DNA from: Agrypnia vestita
Lineage: Eukaryota; Arthropoda; Insecta; Trichoptera; Phryganeidae
Length of the DNA: 64,000 nt
Assembly: GCA_016648135.1 (NCBI GenBank)
Contig: JADDOH010010171.1
Location: 1 to 64,000, forward strand
Direction of reading: 5' to 3'
Shown here: positions 57,116 through 64,000 of the stretch, in pieces
Layout of the letters: each line of letters starts with the position of its first letter
How positions within the stretch are numbered: position 1 is the stretch's first letter
The notes under the pieces: model-generated
What the model saw: only the letters and a program-made list of their open reading frames with translations
Told to the model about the DNA's origin: nothing
Database searches by the model: none
Program-made: the position numbers and the translations under genes

Positions 57116-58111
57116 TTTTTAACCGGTTATTTTGTGGTTATTTAATATTAAATAGTTAATATTAAAATTAAGTGGTGATGAACTAAGTTTTAACAGAAAG
57201 TTTTAACTTTAAAAACCGTCTAAAATTTTCATGACGATTCTAGAAATTTCTATGATTATATTTTTCAACAGCCTCTCCGCAACCCACCTCGCCTATTCTA
57301 TCTGCCGCGAAAAATAACCCTTGCCCTTAGACCCATCGACTCGTCGTATTCGGGCAGGTAGGCGAACATTTATTATTATTTTTATTTTAAGTATTAACTT
57401 TGTGGTCAGATATTTAAAAAAAAATGTTATTTATTTTAGTAGATATATAACCACTAAAAACTACTTTTTTGTCTACCGGTTTCGAGGCTTTGTCTTGCCG
57501 GGTACAGCTAGTGTTATTAATAAATATTTCAAATACTTGATAAAAAGAGCAAATTTTGATCTTATAAATAGATATGTATGTAGCTATACGTATTTATTCA
57601 CATAGATATAATTACAACCCTTAAAAGTAAATTTAATATTTTTTCTAATAAATAAAATTAGTTTCACTCAAATATTACACTTCTTCAAAATGGCACCTTT
57701 TGTTGAGATGGTGATGTTAATGGACTGCGAGCGGCTCGGAGTACAGCGCTCATGCGGTGGAGGCTATTTACAAAGAGCTGATATGCCAATCTGATTATAA
57801 CCAATCTGAGATTGGATCGCCGCAACTTCTTAGGCGTTTCCGGAAGAGCAAACCCTTTCATGATGGCCGAAGTTAGATTAGAAGATGCAAACTTCTATTA
57901 TTACTATTTTCATCTTCAACATTAGAGTCGGCTCTATTAATAAAGAAAAATAGGTTTATGAAATTTTAATTACTATGTAGTTTAACACATTTATTTTAAA
58001 AATTAACTACCTACTACGTTTTTAACAGTTTTTTGTTATCCTAGACTAATAACACTGTAGGCAATAAATTTCACATTTATTTTAATGACGAGTTACCTGC
58101 TTTGTTATTTG
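57116..58111. other. Penelope 3' flank and anonymous sequence
   Basis: AT-rich. Near 57474 CTACCGGTTTCGAGGCTTTG has the flavour of a retroelement terminal motif (complement CGAAACCGGTAG), but no hammerhead core can be completed. 57700-57880 is moderately GC-rich and unassigned. Confidence 0.35.
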
Positions 58112-58161
58112 AATAGTGGAAACACCAACGAGAACTTGATCTCGTTGGTGTTTCCACTATT
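58112..58161. repeat. Perfect 22-bp-arm hairpin
   Basis: AATAGTGGAAACACCAACGA and its complement, 22 bp per arm, flank the loop ACTTGA. Confidence 0.9.
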
Positions 58162-58242
58162 TGAAGTTCGGTAGATGCGGATGCATCATTCCAGTTGGCG
58201 TACAAAATACTACAATAACTTAAAGCTCAAGCCGCGCTGCAC

Positions 58243-58446
58243 TGCGGACCTCTTTCCATAAAAAAAAAGAATTAATTTAAGTTTATTATTATTTATTATT
58301 TATGTGCAAGCCGTGTATTCGAGGCACATTGTTTCGTTGTGTTAGTGATTATACCCGTAAACACCAACACAATTCAAACACTGTGCTACGATGCACGGCT
58401 TACACATACTAATTCGATTGTCTTTCTTAAATGGAAAGAGGTCTAC
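58243..58446. mobile_element. MITE family G, copy 2
   Basis: The right end (TACACATACTAATTCGATTG, TCTTTCTTAAATGGAAAGAG, GTCTAC) matches family G at 23046-23221, as does the interior ACCCGTAAACACC. The left end GGACCTCTTTCCAT is present, but the left arm is diverged. Confidence 0.65.
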
Positions 58447-59440
58447 TTTATCCGATATTCGTGGCAAATCCCTGGTGTAATTCGCATATACGCACCAGAA
58501 AGAAGATAGCAATTGAGAGGAAGATAAAAACGTCAACAACCCTGTATTTTAATTGTCGTTTCGAGCCAGTTTAGAGTATACTCTTTCGGAAACATTCTCT
58601 AAAAAGACCATTGAATATGTGAAAACTATGAAAAAAAGTGAAAAATATGAAAACAGACCCATGAAATAATAATCCAAGCATTTTATTGGTCCGACCGACT
58701 TTCTAAAAGAAAAACAACAAGAATTCGCACCAATTTCCTTATATATAATTGGTCGAAAGCTTTACAAGTCACAATGAAGCAAAGCCGACGTCGTAGTTTG
58801 CTTTTTATAATTATACTAATATAAAAAGTAACCCATAAAAACCAAGTTTTTATTATACTCCCTTTCTTTGTCAAATATAACAACAATTAAAAACGAATTA
58901 AAACATATAACATAACACTAAACTTACAGTAATTTAATATATTTCTAAAATGTCAGATGTTTTGAGCTCTGATAAGACACTTCATGCTTTGAAGATTAAA
59001 TTCTAAAAACATTTGTCATACAATTTAGATTTTTGACATTCGTAGTGAAGTACCTATTATGTATACCGACGGAATAATTCAAATTTAGAAAATATTCCGC
59101 GACGTTATCGGGCCGCCGTTGCTAATCAAACTTTTCTAATGATTCCAATTGGAAAAAACCGATAAAATTTCTAAAAATCCGAAATTATACTATAATTATT
59201 AATTTTTAACTAAAATTTGATAGATCTTCTTGATCGTCGCCACGAGTCTACTTGCCAGGTTTCAGCTCGATTGAATCACGGGAAAAGGGTCAAAAATCGA
59301 TCCAAAGTTTTTTTGACGGCAAGCCGGCAAGCAGGCAAGCTAGAGACGCCACGAGTTATAAAGAAAGTAAAAATGTACGATAATATATTATATTTTATGA
59401 TAAACAAACAAAAATCCTGAAATAATTACGCTAAAATGAC
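58447..59440. other. No gene recognised
   Basis: AT-rich. 59219-59370 has a GGCAAGCCGGCAAGCAGGCA patch and a 67-codon frame without a domain. Confidence 0.4.
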
Positions 59441-59471
59441 GTGGGATTTTATTTCGCTAAATTATTTATTA

Positions 59472-59636
59472 CTAGCTGTAACTAGTCAAAAATGTCAGTA
59501 CTTTTACATGTCGGTTCCTAAAGAATATATATTTATTTATTTATTTATAAAAAAGAAAAAAGTTTTATGTTATATAAGATTTTACAGGAAGTGACGGACA
59601 GAAAAAAAGACAGACAGACATTTTTGGATTAATGAT
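59472..59636 (+). repeat. Family A-related fragment with flanking direct repeats
   Basis: Starts ACTAGCTGTAACTAGTCAAA and ends in a GACAGACAGACA block. It is flanked by a 31-bp imperfect direct repeat (59441-59471 and 59637-59667, GATTTTATTT-GCTAAA core), which may be a long target duplication or part of the element. Confidence 0.6.
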
Positions 59637-59667
59637 GTGCGATTTTATTTAGCTAAATAATTTATTA

Positions 59668-60288
59668 TAATAAATAATACCATAAACAATAGTGACGAAT
59701 ATTCTTTTACCACAAATTATCAGGCAATAGATTTCTTGCACAGGTAGGCACTTAGGTCTCTTGTCCCTAACACGAATAAGCGAAGGCGGGCTTAACAAGA
59801 AAACAAAGAGAATGTTAATCTTTACAGTGAAGAAATAATACAGCGCGCATTTACGAAGGTACCTAACCACAGCATCTGGCATTCTTCGGAGGAGTGAGGA
59901 AAGTCACTCGTTCACTACTTCTTTAATTCGACTGCTGTCAGATAGGCACTGCCAGATACACCAGAACACAGCGGAACAAGCTCTGCCCACATCGGCAGAA
60001 ATAACATGCGATTAAAAGGAAGGAAGGATTGTAAGAACAATAACCCAACATACATCAGATAAATTAAATTAACAGGGGAGTATTTGGACTCTTTCAAATT
60101 ATGTAATTTAAAAAACAACCATTTTTTTATTAATAATTATATTTTTTAAGTATGCATAAACAGTTCATTTTAATTGAATCTATTAATTTCTAGAAATGAA
60201 AAAAAAATTTAAAGAGATTTAGGAAAGGCTGATTGATTTACCCGGTATTGTACTGTAGAATATTTTAACATCAAGAACCCATGAGAAC
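59668..60288. other. No gene recognised
   Basis: Frames at 59649-59882 and 59915-60118 (minus) have no recognisable domain; AT-rich to mixed sequence. Confidence 0.35.
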
Positions 60289-61000
60289 CATCAAGTCCTG
60301 CTGGCCCTGTTAGATATGAGCGCTGCGTTTGATACCGTTGACCATCAAATATTGCTTGAGAGGATGCAAAAAACGTATAGACTAAATGGAAAGACACACG
60401 ATTGGTTTAAATCTGAGGAAAAGATCCCAATCAGTAAGATTTCAAAATTCAATGTCGCAGACACTTAGTCTAAATCGGAGTACCTCAGGGATCAGTTCTG
60501 GGACCACTATTGTATATTTTATATACTAAAAATATAATATCTTCATCAGGACTGTGGCCGCACTGTTACGCAGATGATAGGCAAACTTATTGTTTCTGTA
60601 AGCCGGAACAGACAGAAGAATTAAAAGAAAAAATTGCAAAATGTGTTGAGAAAATAGGCGAATAGATGATGCAAAACAAACTTACTTTAAATCCATCCAA
60701 GAAAGAGCTACTGTGGGCGGCGAGACTTAGAAGCCATTTGAAGGCAATATCTAATCCATGAATCAATCAATGTCTTTGAATGCTAAATCTGCAGTTAAGT
60801 TGTTGCAGGTGTACATTGATTCAGATCCTCTCCATGAGTATACAAATAAATAAAACTGTCAGTGCATGCAAAAGTATATGATAAAAATCAACTGAGACCA
60901 ATCAAACCGCCCGTTTACTCATAAATGCATTTGTGGTGTCACGTGTGGATTATTGTAATAGCATTTATGCTGGAGTTCCAAAATTTCAGCAGGATAGACC
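60289..61000 (+). pseudogene. CR1/L2-like LINE reverse transcriptase, remnant
   Basis: Translation in pieces: [20 protein letters not shown], then [17 protein letters not shown], then [12 protein letters not shown] (the YADD catalytic box), then KNKLTLNPSKKE-like residues, and further on NAFVVSRVDYCNSIYAGVPK. The [28 protein letters not shown] and SR-DYCNS order is that of CR1/L2-superfamily LINEs. Frameshifts and stops (for example TAG near 60664) and small deletions separate the blocks, so the enzyme is dead. It is the only reverse transcriptase in the window that retains its active-site motif. Confidence 0.8.
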
Positions 61001-61428
61001 ACAGCCCATTCTGAATACTTATTTTATATTATAATTTACTTAACTGCATTGTATTATTAATTAAGATTTTTGAGATATTAGATAAATAATATATTACCTT
61101 TCTCATTGTCTAATAAATTAGATTACCTACCTATATGATTGTAAGTGGTTATCCCTCACCGCACCCAAGAATCGTAATTCTTTTGGTGAGGTATATACAA
61201 AAAAATGAATTGTAAATATTTTCAATAGAAATTGACTTTTTCATGCTTCTTTTTTCTTTATTTAGGTTAGTGTTGAAATACAATAAGCTAAATCCGATGT
61301 AACAAGGTTTGTATTGCACTATCATAAGGTTCACAGCTGACTCCAAGATCTCTCCAGTCCGATGCAGTGCATCTATCTACCGTTGTGGTACATCTCTGAT
61401 TTCCGCTACAATATTTTCCTTTTCTAAG

Positions 61429-61465
<37 letters not shown>

Positions 61466-61519
61466 TAGTCTAGAATATATATGTGTTAATATTAAGATTT
61501 TCGCGGGTAAAAGATCAAC
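61001..61519. other. No gene recognised; hairpin and microsatellite
   Basis: A short hairpin (CTCACC...GGTGAG, about 61155-61191) and a (TA)n run at about 61430-61460. Confidence 0.5.
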
Positions 61520-61864
61520 GATTATTTTCTAGGATAACCCGCGTAATGTAGTCTTGAGAAAGACTGTTATATTGTACTCAACGTTTCGGACAGATAGCAC
61601 TGGCCATTTTCAAAGGGATTTTTGCGCCTTGTATTTCGAGTTCTGTTTTGAATTGATGGCAAGCACACCCGTTCACTCCAGAAGGCGAGATCCAAGTGAA
61701 GCTTAATGCGAGGCTAATTGCTGAATTTACTTTGTGACCTGGTAATTCTTGTATTATTGTTGGAAATTCCGTTATTGTTAGTTATATTAATATGTTCATT
61801 TAACCCGATTCCAAGTACAGACGCATTCAAGACTACAATACGCGGGTTATCCTAGAAAATAATC
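61520..61864. mobile_element. TIR element, ~39-bp inverted ends
   Basis: GATTATTTTCTAGGATAACC onward at 61520-61558 is the reverse complement of 61826-61864 with one or two differences. The 345-bp unit has no coding region. Target duplication is unclear because the flanks are AT-rich. Confidence 0.75.
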
Positions 61865-61865
61865 C

Positions 61866-61868
61866 TTC

Positions 61869-61915
<47 letters not shown>

Positions 61916-61934
61916 TATATATTATATAATATAT
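61866..61934. repeat. (TA)n-rich microsatellite
   Basis: An almost pure alternating TA tract between two inverted-repeat elements. Confidence 0.85.
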
Positions 61935-62171
61935 ATATATATCGACGGCTCCTACGTATAATATCGTAACCCACAAGTCGACGATTTTGAGTTTCTTGTG
62001 TAAACACATGTGTATTTAATTATATCTTTAATTCCAAGAAAGAAAAATAAATATTTTGCAAAAAATAACGTTTTATTATTATAAAAAAAATATTTTTTTC
62101 GTTCTACACAACAAACTCAAAATCGTCGCTTTGTGGGTTACGATATTATACGTAGGAGCCGTCGATATATA
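61935..62171. mobile_element. TIR MITE, ~57-bp inverted ends
   Basis: TATCGACGGCTCCTACGTAT onward (to about 61993) is the reverse complement of 62113-62171. The 120-bp interior is AT-rich. Its outer edge abuts the mariner, which starts at the TA at 62170-62171. Confidence 0.8.
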
Positions 62172-62369
62172 CCAGGGGTGTTCAACAAGTATCGCGAATT
62201 ATGTATTTCCGCAGGTTGCGTATATTCGATTCTCGATTTTTTTGTGGCGTTATGTTGGTACTCATATTTCTCACTTATGCCGACAAGTTCGGCTATTTTG
62301 AATGTTCAGTTAATTTTTGACAGCTGTTTTGCTTGCACGTGTTCTGGCTCGTCTTCGATTTTTGCCTAT

Positions 62370-62470
62370 TTCAAAAAATAGATCAAAAATTTGGATCAAA
62401 TTTTGTGGAAAAACAAAATTAAGTACGCGGACGCATCCCGAATGTTGACTGTGGCATATGGTGACTTAAC
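62370..62470 (+). pseudogene. mariner transposase, N-terminal part
   Basis: Reads IWIKFCGKTKLST, then after a frameshift ADASRMLTVAYGDL. IKFC, A-A-RML and YGD are the first helix-turn-helix of mariner transposases, which binds the TIR. The frame resumes after the LINE insertion at about 63177 with QRNVYRWYKMFSEGREDV. Confidence 0.75.
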
Positions 62471-63177
62471 GGTGTGGTCCTGAAGGTGACCGAAAGAACA
62501 AAATACCTAGGACACATAATTACCAATAATCTAATGGACGACGACGATATTGACAGGCAAAGACGAGCTCTCAGTGTGAAAGCGAATATGCTGTGTAGAA
62601 GGTTTCGTCTTTGTAGCACCGCCGTAAAAAGAACGCTCTTCCTTGCCTTCTGTGCAACGTTATATACATGTGAACTCTGGACAAATTATAAAAAGAGCAG
62701 CATAGAAAGACTTCGCATACAATATAACAACGCCTTCCGTATGATGTTTGGCCTTCCCAGATATTGCAGCGCTTCCGGTATGTTCACTGAGGGGCGTGTT
62801 CCCAGCTATGCAGCCCTCATAAGATCCAGGGTGGCAGGGATGAAGGAAACGATATACAGCTCCGGAAACATCCTTATCCTGGAAGCCCGCCTTACTCCAG
62901 CATCCAGCATCGATGCACACTGGAGAAAGATACTGGCCCCGCATAATTGACTTGCCATCGTTCGTTAAAGCCGCTAATATACGATATTTTACGATATATT
63001 TATTTTAATATTTATAATACTTCTCCTCTATTTTATATGATTTTCTTATTTCTCTTTTATTTTATATAATATTTTAAATGTGTGTACCTACTTTTATATG
63101 GAATGTGTGGGATTGCACGAACCTCCCCACATTCTGGATTAAAGTTTTATTTATTTATTTATTTTATTTTATTTATT
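62471..63177 (+). mobile_element. 5'-truncated LINE inserted in mariner
   Basis: About 705 bp between YGDL and the QRNVYRWYK codons of the transposase, with a 158-codon reverse transcriptase C-terminus and a 3' tail of ATTTATTTATTTATTT type ending just before GGACCAAAG. The insertion clearly postdates the mariner. A target duplication could not be fixed. Confidence 0.75.
62474..62950 (+). pseudogene. LINE ORF2 C-terminal domain
   Basis: An open 158-codon frame: VTERTKYLGHIITNNLMDDD, DIDRQRRALSVKANMLCRRF, KRTLFLAFCATLYTCELW, RLRIQYNNAFRMMFGLPRYC, SASGMF. The KYLGH-IT and YNNAFR---GLPR-CSASGMF blocks are well known from the thumb/C-terminal part of insect LINE reverse transcriptases. The palm domain and endonuclease are absent because of 5' truncation, so it is inactive, although the remaining frame is intact and therefore probably fairly young. 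It ends at TGA (62948-62950). Confidence 0.8.
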
Positions 63178-64000
63178 TGGACCAAAGAAACGTTTATCGG
63201 TGGTACAAAATGTTCTCAGAGGGCCGAGAAGATGTGAACGACGAAGAGCGTGCCGGACGCCCGAGCACGTCAACATCAGATGAAAACATTGATGAATTTA
63301 AGAAAATAGTATTGGCCAATCGTTGAATCACCGTTAGAGAAGTTGCTGAGGACCTAAACATATCGATTGGCTCGTGCCATTTGATTTTTACCAATGATTT
63401 GGGCATGAGACGGGTTGCCGCGAAATGCGTACAAAAATTCCCAAATTTCGACCAAAAACAGCATTGCATTAACATTGCTAAGAAACTGTTGGACCCAGTC
63501 CGCGACGACCCTAATTTGCTCCAGAGGGTCATAAATGGTGGCTTATGATTATGACGTGGAAACCAATGCTCAATCATCCCAATGTAAGCTGCCGCACGAG
63601 CCAAGACCGAAAAAGCGCGCCAAATTCGGTCGAATGTGAAGGATTTGCTTACAGTTTTCTTCGATTTCAGGGGCGTGGTGCACCATAAGTTCTTGCCACA
63701 GGATAGAACGGTCAATAAGGAACATTACCTGCAAGTTATGCACAATTTGCACGAAGAAATTCGCCGGAAACGCCCGGATTTTTGGAAGAACAAAAATTGG
63801 CTTTTGCACCATGATAACGCCCCTGCTCACACATCGTTGCTTGTGCGCAAATTTTTGGCCAAAAACAACACACTTATAATGCCGCAGCCACCGTATTCCT
63901 CAGATTTGGCCCCCTGTGACTTTTTCTTGTTCCCAAAACTGAAGAGGTCCATGAAAGGACGACGCTACGCTACGATTGTAGAGATAAAGACGGCATCGAA
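63178..64000 (+). pseudogene. mariner transposase, catalytic part (dead)
   Basis: Reads QRNVYRWYKMFSEGREDVND, then RAGRPSTSTSDENIDEFKK, a stop in ANR*ITVREVAEDL (63326), then broken frames to HHDNAPAHTSLLVRKFLAKN and PPYSSDLAPCDFFLFPKLK. The second and third catalytic aspartates (HHDN and PCDF) are present with 34 residues between them, the mariner D34D spacing. The first catalytic block (normally GDE-WV-GYD) is damaged near 63530-63560, where only YDYDVE-like residues remain. With a stop, frameshifts and a lost aspartate it cannot transpose. It is truncated by the window end. Confidence 0.85.

Larger units (their letters stand above)
62172..64000 (+). mobile_element. mariner element, interrupted and cut by the window edge
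   Basis: Starts after TA with CCAGGGGTGTTCAACAAGTA, a typical mariner 5' end. The transposase begins around 62365 and is interrupted at about 62471-63177 by a LINE fragment. It continues to the last base of the window, so its 3' end is not seen. Confidence 0.8.

Noticed and set aside
57465..57515. Second hammerhead-like motif near the Penelope remnant
   Set aside because: CGAAACCGGTAG is present on the minus strand, but no CTGANGA box or stem II can be placed, and the strand is opposite to the Penelope frame.
63194..63830. 173- and 86-codon minus-strand ORFs
   Set aside because: Antisense of the mariner transposase, which is clearly readable on the plus strand.

Overview
This window looks like nuclear DNA of an insect, probably a moth or butterfly. 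It is AT-rich by eye, has no bacterial-style operons, and is packed with decayed transposable elements. The mixture fits Lepidoptera: tRNA-related SINE-like units, several families of 5'-truncated LINEs, mariner, PIF/Harbinger, Helitron and Penelope pieces, and many short inverted-repeat elements. The order-level assignment is inference. A run of 20 Ns at 49436-49455 is an assembly gap.

The only convincing host-gene segment is one minus-strand coding exon at 30858-31147. It encodes a serine/threonine-rich stretch followed by the first half of a PDZ domain and ends at a clean GTAAGC donor. It resembles the PDZ domains of the whirlin/PDZD7/harmonin group, for which dyschronic is a plausible insect counterpart. 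No partner exon was recognised, so much of the window may be intron. Several GC-rich islands (about 6420-6660, 10186-10412, 36755-36960, 37500-37930 and 44455-44700) stand out from the AT-rich background and may be regulatory or exonic.

Layout. 0-20 kb: a SINE-like unit, a 222-bp near-perfect hairpin (6824-7045), a LINE remnant, a LINE 3' end with 86-bp tandem units, and several MITEs, two with 3-bp TTA-type flanks. 20-25 kb: a DNA element with long terminal inverted repeats whose left arm was split by a 5'-truncated LINE with a visible target-site duplication, then a short-TIR MITE and a diverged direct duplication. 25-28.3 kb: roughly 400-bp inverted arms around 1.2 kb, continuing into a GC-rich TE-like block. 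29-35.5 kb: a Helitron helicase remnant, the PDZ exon, a double hairpin, a compact non-autonomous Helitron with canonical ends, and a LINE 3' end with 150-bp tandem units. 38.7-46.2 kb: a LINE remnant, an array of 129-bp units inside a dispersed repeat, a hammerhead-like motif of Penelope type, an internally deleted PIF/Harbinger element with a TAA duplication, and two paired long-arm foldback MITEs. 49-64 kb: LINE remnants, a TA-flanked element carrying a 73-codon ORF, a Penelope GIY-YIG fragment, a CR1/L2-like reverse transcriptase remnant, two more inverted-repeat elements, and at the right edge a dead mariner with a LINE inserted in it.

Almost every mobile coding sequence here carries stops, frameshifts or truncations, so none appears autonomous. 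The elements do not form a pathway. Their value is as a record of nested insertions, and in a few RNA-structure candidates: the hammerhead-like motif, the long hairpins and the foldback pairs.
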